From Calothrix sp. FI2-JRJ7 (GTDB taxonomy: Bacteria > Cyanobacteriota > Cyanobacteriia > Cyanobacteriales > Nostocaceae), in contig JAHHGX010000008.1 of the NCBI GenBank assembly GCA_019359675.1, positions 1 to 64,000 on the forward strand: a stretch of DNA of 64,000 nt, given 5' to 3'. Position numbers and translations under genes: made by a program. Under the pieces are notes generated by a model. It searched no databases. It saw only the letters and a program-made list of their open reading frames with translations, and had not been told where the DNA came from. Positions 46,010 to 54,541 of the stretch are shown piece by piece (within the stretch, counting starts at the first letter, position 1; every line of letters starts with the position of its first letter).

Positions 46010-46978
46010 ATGAATCAAACCATACTTATCACTGGCATCAACGAATGTATTGGTCAGCGTGCCGCAGAACTCGCAATTCAGCGAGGAATGAAAGTCAAAG
46101 GATTTCAATTAACACCAGATAAAAATAAACAAAACCAACTAGGAATTGACGTAATTACTGGTGATATTAATGACTCAGCAATACTTGAAAAAGCTTGTCA
46201 GGGTGTAGATATAGTTTTACACGCAGCCGAAATTACCAAAGAAGGAGGTAAGCTCAAAGATTTTCAGAAAGTGAACGTCGATGGTACCGTGACTTTAGCA
46301 CGTGCAGCTTTAAAAGCTGGCGCCAAAACCTTTATTCACATGTCGAGCGTTTTAGTGTATGGGTTCGACTACTCGAATAACATCGCTGAAGACGGCAAAT
46401 TAAAAGGTGATAATAACCCCTACTGCCAAACCAAAATCGAAGCGGAAGATGCCATTCTCAAATTTAACGACCCATCATTTGGGGTCATCATCATTCGTGC
46501 AGGAGATGTATATGGCCCAGGCAGTATACCTTGGGTAGTTCGTCCTGTCACAATGATGCGTCAAAACATGTTCGCTTGCGTCAACGATGGCAAGGGTGTA
46601 ATGAACCACGTATATATAGATAACCTTGTGGAAGCTGTATTTCTTGCCATCGAAAAACAACCATATGGCGAAATCTTTAACATCACCGATGGAAGTGAAA
46701 CCACCTGGAAAGAATATTTTACCCGTTTGGCTGCAACAGTAAACTTGGCGCCTCCATATTCACTACCCAAAGACGAAATCAAATTATTCTTACAACTGCG
46801 TCACCAAGGACAAAAACTCTTCCGTAAAGAAGCTGACATATTACCAGAGTCAGTAGACTTTATGACTCGTCCCTATGCTTACTCAATAGCCAAAGCGAAA
46901 AACATTCTAAATTACCAACCCAAAATCAACCTCGACGAGGGTATGCAGCTAACCAAACAATGGTTACAACAACAATAA
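46010..46978 (+). CDS. hgdA: HgdA: NAD-dependent sugar epimerase/dehydratase of the HGL pathway
   Basis: 322 residues, extended SDR. HMSSVLVYG and PYCQTKIEAE (YxxxK) give the catalytic residues, and AGDVYGPGS and HVYIDNLVEAVFLAI fit nucleotide-sugar epimerases. In Anabaena HgdA is a UDP-galactose 4-epimerase needed for correct HGL composition. Odd: the Rossmann motif reads TGINECIG, with Glu where the middle Gly of TGxxGxxG is expected. The gene starts 17 bp after hgdC, so it should be co-expressed with the exporter. It is related to, but clearly distinct from, the SDR at 14671. Confidence 0.75.
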   Translation: MNQTILITGINECIGQRAAELAIQRGMKVKGFQLTPDKNKQNQLGIDVITGDINDSAILEKACQGVDIVLHAAEITKEGGKLKDFQKVNVDGTVTLARAALKAGAKTFIHMSSVLVYGFDYSNNIAEDGKLKGDNNPYCQTKIEAEDAILKFNDPSFGVIIIRAGDVYGPGSIPWVVRPVTMMRQNMFACVNDGKGVMNHVYIDNLVEAVFLAIEKQPYGEIFNITDGSETTWKEYFTRLAATVNLAPPYSLPKDEIKLFLQLRHQGQKLFRKEADILPESVDFMTRPYAYSIAKAKNILNYQPKINLDEGMQLTKQWLQQQ

Positions 46979-46989
46979 GTAAAAAAACG

Positions 46990-47134
46990 TAGGTTGGGTG
47001 TAAGCGTAAACGTAAACGTAAACGTAAACGTAAACGAAGTTTTCCCGCAGGGTAGTTTTCCCGTAGGGTAGTTTTCCCGCAGGGTAGTTTTCCCGTAGGG
47101 TAGCTTTCCCGCAGGGTAGCGCAGCGGAACCCAA
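46990..47134. repeat. Short tandem repeats: CGTAAA hexamers and a TTTCCCGCAGGGTAG array
   Basis: About five CGTAAA units (47003-47036) are followed by five copies of an approximately 17-bp unit, alternating CCCGCAGGG and CCCGTAGGG. The ensemble is enclosed by GTAGGTTGGGT and AACCCAACACA as in the GTAGGTTGGGT palindrome family; it looks as if the tandem repeats expanded inside one such element. A single TTTTCCCGCAGGGTAG recurs at about 49420. Confidence 0.8.
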
Positions 47135-47181
47135 CACACATTTCAAACTCTGGGAATCTCTACAATCCGAAATCATTAAAT

Positions 47182-47370
47182 ATGAATAACCAACCTAAAC
47201 TCAGCATTGGACTACCAGTATACAATGGTGAAAAATTCTTGGCTTTCTCATTAGATTCACTTCTATCACAGACATTTCAAGACTTTGAACTCATCATGTC
47301 AGATAATGCATCAACCAATAGGACGCAAGATATATGTAGAGCATATATACAAAAAGACCAGCGTTCTTAA
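47182..47370 (+). pseudogene. N-terminal stub of a family 2 glycosyltransferase
   Basis: 62 codons: KLSIGLPVYNGEKFLAFSLDSLLSQTFQDFELIMSDNAS is the classic GT2 start (with the first Asp of nucleotide binding), but the frame ends at a TAA after about 60 residues. GT2 enzymes are about 250-350 residues, and the DxD motif and acceptor half are gone. A GGCGGGCA/TGCCCGCC repeat occupies the place where the gene breaks off. Probably a glycosyltransferase lost from this sugar cluster. Confidence 0.75.
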
Positions 47371-47377
47371 ATTTTAA

Positions 47378-47399
47378 GGCGGGCAGGGATGCCCGCTCC
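47378..47399. repeat. GGCGGGCAGGGATGCCCGCTCC hairpin at the GT2 break
   Basis: GCGGGCA/TGCCCGC arms with a short loop, then CACAAGAG as in the other family members. It directly follows the GT2 stub stop codon. Confidence 0.65.
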
Positions 47400-47435
47400 A
47401 CAAGAGAAAATATTTTAATAAAAGTGTGATTAATT

Positions 47436-49340
47436 ATGGATTCAAATAAAATCAAAGTTGTGATGTGTGCTGATTATCTTGGGACAGGCGCCGTTGAAGG
47501 TAGTACTACTGGTTTCCAACAAATGGTCAATGACTGGATTAACCAATCAGCAAAAGATATTGATATTGAGTTAATAGTTTATTGTCTTGGTACAAAGACA
47601 CAGCAATATCATCCATTTCCTAACGTTACTATTAAACAAAGTAAACCTAATATTACTAGTCGCGCGCTTTTTCCATTATCTCCACCCAGTGTTTTCCCCT
47701 TCTTAGTTGATTTAATTCCAATTCATGCCAGTTTAATTCAAGATATTATTAAAGAGAATCCTGATATAATTCATACATTTGGAACTTTTACAGCTACCGA
47801 AACTTCAGGATATATAGCTGCTAAAATCATGAAATCTAAAGGGAAAAAAGTAAAATTAGTTAATACAGTATTCACTGAAGTCGATACTTATTTTCCTAAT
47901 TATCTTAAAAGTATTATTTTTGACTTTTATAAGCTTATAGATTCAAAATTTATATTAAAAATAATTATAGAAAGTGCGAGAGGTGGTATTTATGCATCAA
48001 CCAAGTTAAAATACTTAAGTATAACATTCTTGTTGAAATTTTGGACTTACTTACAATCTGGTTTATCTGCATTTTTGTTCTTTAGATTATTTGAAATACT
48101 GGGAATACTGCAAGACTCAATAGTCAAAGCTATAAAAATTATACTCAAACTTATATTTCCTGATAAGTATAAGCAGTTAGAAGTAGAAATTGGTAAGTAT
48201 GTAAATCATCTTAGACACTCAAGGTCGCATAATTTAATACAACTAACATACGATTTTATTAGAAGAGGTGATGAATGTCCAAAAAGCCCATTAGTCGGTA
48301 TTGGTGGTCTTCTAGCTAATATTTTAAGATTTTTTCTCAAACGACAGGTATCTCTTTTTGTTAACCGTTGTGATGCTGTGACTATTTCACGGCCAGAGGA
48401 TATAGCTAGATATTGTATCAAGGCGCCTGTTTGGGAGTTACCATTAGGATGTGATTTATCGCGGTTTAAGGTTTATCAACCATCTGTAGAGACTTTTGTC
48501 GAACGAGTCAACTACGCACACGAATTAGAAATGCTTTCTAATAAAAGCGCTTTGGCATTAATAGATATTGCCACGAACCCAGAGAAAATATCTAAAAGAT
48601 GTATTTTATACGTCGGTCGGTTAAGCGACGAGAAGAATATTTCGATTTTGATGGATGTTTATGAACAGTTGCTTCAGTGTAAAGGCATGAAAGATAAAGT
48701 TCATTTTATCTTTATCGGCGCCGGATATGCTGCATCTGAGTTAGAAAAAAGATTTGGAGACAGCGTAACAGTTACAGGACTAGTACCAAATCATCTCTTA
48801 CCAAGCATATATAACTTTGTTCGTTTACGTCATGGTTTCTTTGTCAGCGCTTCAGACACAGAAACATATGGCATTACACACGAAGAAGCAGCAGCTTGTG
48901 GAGTCCCATTAGTCGCAATGGAAAAAGGAACTAGGAGACATTTTTACTGTCCAGGAGACAGAATTGGCAACTTCAAGATTGAAAAAGACGAACAAATAGC
49001 TAGAACAATCGAAGATTTAATTGTAAACGCTACTAATAACTTCACTGTTGCCCTCAACGGTTTGTGTATTCCTGATTATTCTGAAGATAGAGGTTTATCA
49101 ACGTTATTTACAAATAATACAGTTATAGAATCCGTACAAAAATCTTTACTGTGTGCAATGTATTGTATGGCAGTTATACCAGAATCTACTTCAATAAAAA
49201 TGTCAGAATACGCATCTGAGTTAGCACAACTAGGTCAATTTGGCTCAGAAGGAACATGGCAGTTGCTACGTTATATATATATCAATGATTGGAAATCATT
49301 CTATACCTCATATAACAAAAAACAGCACTCCTACTTTTAA
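47436..49340 (+). CDS. Large GT-B glycosyltransferase (GT4-like) with a hydrophobic insertion
   Basis: 634 residues. N-terminal GT-B half (about 1-150, CADYLGTGAVEGSTTGFQQMV), a segment about 155-300 rich in hydrophobic and aromatic residues (SIIFDFYKLIDSKFILKIII, LSITFLLKFWTYLQSGLSAFLFFRLFEILG) that looks like membrane-associated helices, and a standard GT4 C-half: ILYVGRLSDEKNISILMDVY, HFIFIGAGYA and SDTETYGITHEEAAACGVPLV (E-x7-E). About 200 residues longer than usual GT4 proteins. Placed downstream of hgdA and upstream of the SDR/GMC pair, so it may glycosylate HGL or a related lipid. It is not a close match to the HglT candidate at 53214. Confidence 0.75.
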   Translation: MDSNKIKVVMCADYLGTGAVEGSTTGFQQMVNDWINQSAKDIDIELIVYCLGTKTQQYHPFPNVTIKQSKPNITSRALFPLSPPSVFPFLVDLIPIHASLIQDIIKENPDIIHTFGTFTATETSGYIAAKIMKSKGKKVKLVNTVFTEVDTYFPNYLKSIIFDFYKLIDSKFILKIIIESARGGIYASTKLKYLSITFLLKFWTYLQSGLSAFLFFRLFEILGILQDSIVKAIKIILKLIFPDKYKQLEVEIGKYVNHLRHSRSHNLIQLTYDFIRRGDECPKSPLVGIGGLLANILRFFLKRQVSLFVNRCDAVTISRPEDIARYCIKAPVWELPLGCDLSRFKVYQPSVETFVERVNYAHELEMLSNKSALALIDIATNPEKISKRCILYVGRLSDEKNISILMDVYEQLLQCKGMKDKVHFIFIGAGYAASELEKRFGDSVTVTGLVPNHLLPSIYNFVRLRHGFFVSASDTETYGITHEEAAACGVPLVAMEKGTRRHFYCPGDRIGNFKIEKDEQIARTIEDLIVNATNNFTVALNGLCIPDYSEDRGLSTLFTNNTVIESVQKSLLCAMYCMAVIPESTSIKMSEYASELAQLGQFGSEGTWQLLRYIYINDWKSFYTSYNKKQHSYF

Positions 49341-49538
49341 TTTGTAATTTTACTTGTAATTGTAATCGTATAACATAAAATTACAACTATATATGTCATT
49401 CTGAGCGTAGCGTAAACGGAGTTTTCCCGCAGGGTAGAACCTTATAAATTTCGATACTTTTGAGATGCTTCACTACGTTCAGGATGACGTGTTGTTAAGT
49501 TATTAAGTAATTAAGTAATTAAGTTAAAGGTGAAAAGT
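49341..49538. repeat. Spacer with a GTCATTCTGAGCG...TTCAGGATGAC element
   Basis: 49396-49492 has GTCATTCTGAGCGTAGCG at the left and GAGATGCTTCACTACGTTCAGGATGAC-type arms at the right, interrupted by a TTTTCCCGCAGGGTAG unit. TTAAGTAA tandem pieces follow just upstream of the DUF2141 gene. Confidence 0.65.
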
Positions 49539-50000
49539 ATGAAAATAATTATATGGAGTCTTTATTCGTTAGTCACCATAGCAGCGTTTAACGTTACTAA
49601 TATTGCGAATGCTTTGGAAACTCCAACGCTAACAGTAGTAGTAAATGGAGTACGTCAACATAAAAGTCGTGTTTGTTTGCGAGTTTTTTCTAACGAACAA
49701 GGATTTCCTTTAGATAAAAAAGGTGAAGTACAAAGTGGTTGTACTCCAATTACAGGTAATGTCGTGAAAAAACAGTTCCACGGTTTAAAACCAGGAAAAT
49801 ACGCTGTAGCTGTAATAGACGATGAAAATGGAGACGCTAAACTTCATACAGATTGGTTAGGCATTCCTACAGAAGGATTTGGTATTTCTCGTAACCCAAC
49901 CGTATCAGTCACAACAGGTATACCAAAATTTAAAGATGCTAGCTTTACACTCGATAAAAGCACAACCATTAATATTAAAATGAAGTATTCGCTAGATTAG
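49539..50000 (+). CDS. Secreted DUF2141 protein
   Basis: About 153 residues. Signal peptide (KIIIWSLYSLVTIAAFNVTNIANA) then a beta-sandwich-like DUF2141 domain: VVNGVRQHKSRVCLRVFSNEQGFP, KKQFHGLKPGKYAVAVIDDENGDAKLHTDWLGIPTEGFGIS, TINIKMKY. I start at the ATG 49539 (AAAGG about nine bases upstream); a GTG at 49530 is also in frame. The function of this family is unknown; it is exported to the periplasm or beyond. Its location among glycolipid genes could reflect envelope work. Confidence 0.85.
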   Translation: MKIIIWSLYSLVTIAAFNVTNIANALETPTLTVVVNGVRQHKSRVCLRVFSNEQGFPLDKKGEVQSGCTPITGNVVKKQFHGLKPGKYAVAVIDDENGDAKLHTDWLGIPTEGFGISRNPTVSVTTGIPKFKDASFTLDKSTTINIKMKYSLD

Positions 50001-50238
50001 GCAACGGTTGAGCGGATTAACAAATGATTTATTTGGAGTAAGCAAGTTAGGTGGGTACTGCCCACCTAAAATTATGGGAAATAAAACCGTTATCATTTTT
50101 TGTAGGTTTTAAATGTGTTAGGCGTCTAGGAGTCAATGCTGTATAATAATTCGTTAGTCAAATCGATTAACTTCGAGTCGGTGAAGACTTATACCTTCCA
50201 CAGGTTATTACAGTCATTGTTAAAGAAGCATTAAGCAA
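50001..50238. other. Spacer with a GTGGGTACTGCCCAC hairpin
   Basis: TAGGTGGG/CCCACCTA around TACTG (about 50039-50058), likely a terminator for the DUF2141 gene. The rest is AT-rich with no frame of note. Confidence 0.5.
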
Positions 50239-50451
50239 ATGACCACAAACCCACCAGAATCAATTAATGACCGCTTCAACGGTTTCCCCATCGAAATTAA
50301 ATTAGGGGATTTACTTGAATTTTTCAATGAGGAATTGCGTGAGTTTGATGTTACCGATTATGGTTATGTTTCAGGTGACGCGCGCAAGAAGCCATTGAAG
50401 CAAAAAGATAAAGATGCTCCGGTTTCGGAGGATGGTAAAATTGCGGCGTGA
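50239..50451 (+). CDS. Small acidic/basic protein of unknown function (70 aa)
   Basis: Not recognised. The first 45 residues look folded (FPIEIKLGDLLEFFNEELREFDVTDYGYVSGDA), and the rest is a Lys/Asp-rich tail. Soluble, no signal. It ends 16 bp before the convergent GMC oxidoreductase stop. The regular codon use and amphipathic part make it more likely real than chance. Confidence 0.5.
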   Translation: MTTNPPESINDRFNGFPIEIKLGDLLEFFNEELREFDVTDYGYVSGDARKKPLKQKDKDAPVSEDGKIAA

Positions 50452-50466
50452 TTGTAATCAAAGGTT

Positions 50467-52002
50467 TTATCTTAATCTAGTAAGTAAATGCTCACCGACA
50501 CGCAGAGCATTTGCCATAATAGTTAATGATGGATTTATTGCAGTACTCGATGGGAAAAAGCTGCTATCTACAACATACAAATTATCAATATCATGTGTGC
50601 GGCAATTAATATCGAGTACCGAAGTTTTAGGGTCTTCCCCAAATCTACATGTACCACATTGATGTCCGACTTCTTTTATAGACATTTTTTCTGCATGATA
50701 TATAGATAATTGTTTTGATTTATATCTGTCCTTAATAGATTTTAAAACTTCAACCCAGCGTTTGATCAAACGATTAAATGCTTTATCATTATTACTGGTA
50801 TAGTCCAAACGTATTTTGCCATTTTTAAGATAAACACGATTCTTAGAATTAGGTAAGTCTTCTGTCATCAGTAACCAAGGGACACAATGATTTGCAATTT
50901 TTTCTGCTACAAAGCGAGGTAGAAATGAAGCATTTGCCAGCACTCTTTCTTTATGAATGTTACCTAGCATCTGTACGCTACCCATTGGATATGGAAAATC
51001 TTTTTCACCCCAGTAAAAATCATTGAATCCCATTGTTTTTTGAAATACTGCCGGATTCGGTTGTGTTGATAATGCTAAAACGACTCCAAATTTATGTGCC
51101 ATGTAATTCCGTCCAACCAAACCTGAGCTATTCGCTAACCCATTGGGGTGTTGGTGGTTAGCAGATTTTAACAGCAAAATCGCACTATTAACGGCGCCGC
51201 AAGCAAGTACAACTATATTGGCTGAGTAATATATTCGTTCTCCGGCAACTTCTACATTCACACCAGTAACTTCTTTCCCGGATGCACTAGTATGTAAGTG
51301 TGTAACTTTTGCACGAGTTATTAAAGTTACATTTGAATGTTTCATTGCTGGACGCATACAGTTAATATCCGCGTCAGCTTTGGCATTAAGAAAACACGGA
51401 AAACCATCGCATGTGTCACAGCGAATACAAGCACTTTGTAACGGATTGGTTTGATTAAGTTTGATTGATAGGGGTAAATAAAAAGGATGAAAGTTTTTAT
51501 CTTTTAAACCTTCATAGATAGCTTGAATATGAGGTTCATGGGTAATCGCAGGAAAGGGGTAAGCTTCTTGTAATGGTTCAGTTGGGTCTAAACCGCGCTG
51601 TCCATGTACTTCATAGAGTTTTTCTGCAATCGTATAGTAAGGCGCCAAATCACGATATTTCAATATCCACTCTGGGGAAATACCACCGTGGTGAGTGACT
51701 TGCTCAAAATCTTTTTCCCGAAATCTAAATAAGGCGCCACCGTAAAACTTGGTATTTCCACCAACATAATAATGTGTATTGGTGTTTATAGGTTTACCAT
51801 GTTTATCATACCAAATATCACCGTTACGATAAGTAGCTGCTTGTAAAACTTGTTGCGGATTCCAGTTTGCTTTTTCTCTCGGTAAAAAATCACCACGTTC
51901 GAGTACTAAAATTTTTTTACCGCTTGGCGCCAGCTGATATGCTAAAGTAGCTCCACCGGCGCCTGTACCAACAATAATTACATCATAATGATTATTGTTC
52001 AT
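50467..52002 (-). CDS. GMC-type FAD oxidoreductase
   Basis: 511 residues from the ATG at 52002, eight bases past the SDR stop at 52010, so the two are probably translationally coupled; an in-frame start at 52041 would overlap the SDR. FAD motif VGTGAGGATLAYQLA, a cluster CIRCDTCDGFPCFLNAKADAD, C-terminal HQCGTCRFGEDPKTSVLD and VVDSSFFPSSTAINPSLTIMANALR. GMC enzymes oxidise alcohols (choline, cholesterol, sugars); the CxxCxxxxC cluster suggests a cyanobacterial subgroup. With the SDR upstream and HglT-type gene nearby, oxidation of an HGL alcohol to keto-HGL is a reasonable guess. Confidence 0.85.
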   Translation of the reverse strand: MNNNHYDVIIVGTGAGGATLAYQLAPSGKKILVLERGDFLPREKANWNPQQVLQAATYRNGDIWYDKHGKPINTNTHYYVGGNTKFYGGALFRFREKDFEQVTHHGGISPEWILKYRDLAPYYTIAEKLYEVHGQRGLDPTEPLQEAYPFPAITHEPHIQAIYEGLKDKNFHPFYLPLSIKLNQTNPLQSACIRCDTCDGFPCFLNAKADADINCMRPAMKHSNVTLITRAKVTHLHTSASGKEVTGVNVEVAGERIYYSANIVVLACGAVNSAILLLKSANHQHPNGLANSSGLVGRNYMAHKFGVVLALSTQPNPAVFQKTMGFNDFYWGEKDFPYPMGSVQMLGNIHKERVLANASFLPRFVAEKIANHCVPWLLMTEDLPNSKNRVYLKNGKIRLDYTSNNDKAFNRLIKRWVEVLKSIKDRYKSKQLSIYHAEKMSIKEVGHQCGTCRFGEDPKTSVLDINCRTHDIDNLYVVDSSFFPSSTAINPSLTIMANALRVGEHLLTRLR

Positions 52003-52009
52003 ATGCTTT

Positions 52010-52831
52010 TTAACCTTTAGTTCCCATCCGGTTAGTAGCACATGTTTGATTAAGTTTAGTTAAGCCAATCCATCTATAAAGTCTGTCACCAAAATCAGGA
52101 ACAAGCTGTATATACGCAAAAAGTATTTTAGTCAAAAACCCATCTAGCATGACTTCACCATAATTTCGCTCAATTGCGTGTAATATTGCATTTGCTACAT
52201 CGGTTGGCTCAGAAACGCGCGCCATTTTTGGTGCAGACAAACCGAATGCCAAAAACATTCCCGCATTCGTATATCCAGGACAAACTACTGTTGCACGAAC
52301 ATTGCTACCCGCAAGTTCTTGACGTAAAGAATCTGTCCACATAATTAACCCAGCTTTAGTCGCTGAGTAAATGCTGTTATATGGCGCCCCTTTTTTACCC
52401 GAACCTGAAGATATATTCACTACATGACCGCTATCACGCGCTATCATTCCAGGTAGTAATAACCGCGTTAACTCCATGCCAGCCATTAAATTGGTTGTTA
52501 AAATTGAACGAATATCATCTAAGCAATAATTCTGAAATGCAGAGTACTTTTCGATAGCAGCATTATTAATCAAAATATCGACTCCCCCGACAGTTTGAGT
52601 AATTTGCTCGATTAATTTAGGTAATTCTTCGAGTTTACTAATATCAAATGGAAAACTAGTTGCTTTACCACCATTGAGCTTTATTTCTGTAACTACTTTT
52701 GAGAGTGCAGCTTCTGAACGCGCTACGCAGATGACATTAGCTCCTTGTTTGGCTAATGCACGCGCTATATATACACCGATACCTCCAGAGGCGCCTGTCA
52801 AGAGTACGTTTTTCCCGGCTATGCTTGTCAT
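52010..52831 (-). CDS. Classical short-chain dehydrogenase in the glycolipid cluster
   Basis: 273 residues. TGASGGIGVYIARALA at 12-27, NNAAIE, VVNISSGSGKKG with the catalytic Ser, YSATKAG (YxxxK), and a longer tail. Closest in type to ketoacyl reductase-like or 3-oxo-lipid reductases. It is not HetN: no RGSGR pentapeptide was seen. The gene is the first of a two-gene operon with the GMC oxidoreductase. Likely roles are reduction or oxidation of a keto/hydroxyl group of HGL. Confidence 0.85.
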   Translation of the reverse strand: MTSIAGKNVLLTGASGGIGVYIARALAKQGANVICVARSEAALSKVVTEIKLNGGKATSFPFDISKLEELPKLIEQITQTVGGVDILINNAAIEKYSAFQNYCLDDIRSILTTNLMAGMELTRLLLPGMIARDSGHVVNISSGSGKKGAPYNSIYSATKAGLIMWTDSLRQELAGSNVRATVVCPGYTNAGMFLAFGLSAPKMARVSEPTDVANAILHAIERNYGEVMLDGFLTKILFAYIQLVPDFGDRLYRWIGLTKLNQTCATNRMGTKG

Positions 52832-53213
52832 AATTATCAGTTTTGTTTACGCTCAAAGTTTTCATTCAATTTAATAGCTAATTTAACTTATGCAAATATT
52901 ATTTCTGTGATGAAATATACTTTATTTGACCAATCAAATTGAAACAAATTATGAACAGTTAATCACTAACTATATAAGTTTCGTAAAATATAAATATTGT
53001 TGCTAATAATTCAATTCTTTTTTAGCTAACAATTAATATATCAGTAGGGTGGAATGTTACTTAATTAAGAGTTGTAGGTTGGGTGAAGGCTTTGCGTTCA
53101 CTTAGTGTTCCGTAGGAAAACCCAACGCTTCAGTAAGAAAATTTGTTGGGTTCCGTTCCTCCACCCAACCTACGAACCTACGTTATATTTATACACGGAA
53201 ATTTTGTTGATAT
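52832..53213. repeat. Divergent promoter region with a GTAGGTTGGGTG palindrome
   Basis: The AT-rich half next to the SDR gene should hold its promoter. 53073-53173 is a hairpin element with GTAGGTTGGGTGAAGG, AAAACCCAACGC, TTGTTGGGTTCC and CCACCCAACCTAC arms. No GTA-N8-TAC site is visible. Confidence 0.6.
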
Positions 53214-54464
53214 ATGAATAGCGTTAATATTATGAGTAAGCGACCACTTAGAATTGCAATAATTACTAGTTTGTATGCTCCTTTTTTAACGGGAGTTTCA
53301 ATTGGTGTACACCACCGAGTTCATTGGTTACTCAAGCAAGGACACAGTGTTTTTCTTATACATCCAGAGTGTAATGATAAATATCCGCAAAAGTTATCTA
53401 AGCGTTCAATGCCGGGACTCGATGATGTAAAATCTTTCCCAAACTTTTCACATTATGCTTTTCCTACTCAACCTCTCATATTTTATAAATCGCTTCCTCA
53501 AGCATTAAGTTATCGGTATTGGAGTGATACTGAGTTATTAAAAGAGTTTAAACCTGATGTTGTCGTAATTGAAGAAGCTGCACAGTTACGAGGGTTTTAT
53601 TCGCTATATCTTCAAGGTTATGGTCGTCCAATAGGCGCCGAATATGGTAAGTTAACAGGTACACCAACAGTCTCATTATTCCATACTGATATAGTCGCTT
53701 ATATCAAATATTACTTAGGTGATAAATTCTTTAACTTAGTGCGCCCAATTCTACCAATAACCATCAAGAAATTTAGTGAAGCTTACGACTATAATTTTTT
53801 CTCATCGCGTGAACAGTTAGCTCGCTACCAAGAATTTAAATCACAGCGCAGCGAATATGTACCTTATCAAGGTGTTGACTGTCAAAAGTTTCAACCTGCA
53901 AATATTGCTCACGACCCGATACCTGACGACAAACGACCCACATTATTATTCGTCGGTAGAATTACCGCAGAAAAGAACGTCACCCAACTTATTGAAGCAT
54001 TTCCACATATAGCTGCAAAAATCCCTGATGTTCATTTGGTAATAATTGGTAGTGGTCCACTAGACGAACAAGTTCGCACCCTAGCAGAAAAGTACGATAG
54101 TATCACCATTTGGGGTGAATCATACGGTGCCGAATTACTGGGATGGTACGCACGCGCGGATGTATTCGTCAACCCATCAACTACCGAAAACTTCTGTACT
54201 TCCAATAACGAAGCACTCGCATCGGGAACACCTGTTGTTTTAGCAAAAGCTCCTTCAACATCCGAACAGGTATCTCCAGGAGTTAATGGTTTTCTTGCAG
54301 AAGCGAATGACCCTGTAGACTTTGCCAACAAAGTGATTACCATTCTCTCTAACCTAGAGTTAAAAGCGCAAATGAAACAACAAGCACGCGAGTCTATACT
54401 CAAATTTGATTGGCCAGCTTGTATGCAAAAATTTGAAGACAAACTCTACGAAATCCTCAAGTAG
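53214..54464 (+). CDS. hglT: GT4 glycosyltransferase, candidate HglT (glucosylation of the HGL aglycone)
   Basis: 416 residues, GT-B fold. N-half: RIAIITSLYAPFLTGVSIGVHHRVHWLLKQGHSV; C-half: LLFVGRITAEKNVTQLIEAF, VIIGSGPLDEQV, TENFCTSNNEALASGTPVV (E-x7-E type). Similar in layout to sulfolipid and diglycosyl-lipid synthases. In Anabaena the GT gene hglT lies at the far end of the same hgd-SDR-GMC neighbourhood and adds glucose to the fatty alcohol; order and size fit here. The two-strand order differs slightly and a second large GT (47436) is present, so the symbol is provisional. Met7 (53232) is an alternative start. Confidence 0.65.
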   Translation: MNSVNIMSKRPLRIAIITSLYAPFLTGVSIGVHHRVHWLLKQGHSVFLIHPECNDKYPQKLSKRSMPGLDDVKSFPNFSHYAFPTQPLIFYKSLPQALSYRYWSDTELLKEFKPDVVVIEEAAQLRGFYSLYLQGYGRPIGAEYGKLTGTPTVSLFHTDIVAYIKYYLGDKFFNLVRPILPITIKKFSEAYDYNFFSSREQLARYQEFKSQRSEYVPYQGVDCQKFQPANIAHDPIPDDKRPTLLFVGRITAEKNVTQLIEAFPHIAAKIPDVHLVIIGSGPLDEQVRTLAEKYDSITIWGESYGAELLGWYARADVFVNPSTTENFCTSNNEALASGTPVVLAKAPSTSEQVSPGVNGFLAEANDPVDFANKVITILSNLELKAQMKQQARESILKFDWPACMQKFEDKLYEILK

Positions 54465-54539
54465 GTTGGGTGGAGCGACAGCGCAACCCAACATATCAAT
54501 GTGGACAATGTTGGGTTCCGTTCCTCCACCCAACCTACA
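54461..54539. repeat. GTAGGTTGGGTGGAG palindrome between hglT and the TPR gene
   Basis: GTAGGTTGGGTGGAGCG and CCTCCACCCAACCTAC are outer arms; AACCCAACAT and ATGTTGGGTT are inner arms. The element overlaps the stop codon of the glycosyltransferase and likely serves as a shared terminator. Confidence 0.75.
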
Positions 54540-54541
54540 TA

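Noticed and set aside
52010-52831. SDR as HetN
   Set aside because: No RGSGR pentapeptide or close HetN-like context; the gene pairs with the GMC oxidoreductase instead of hglB/hetI.
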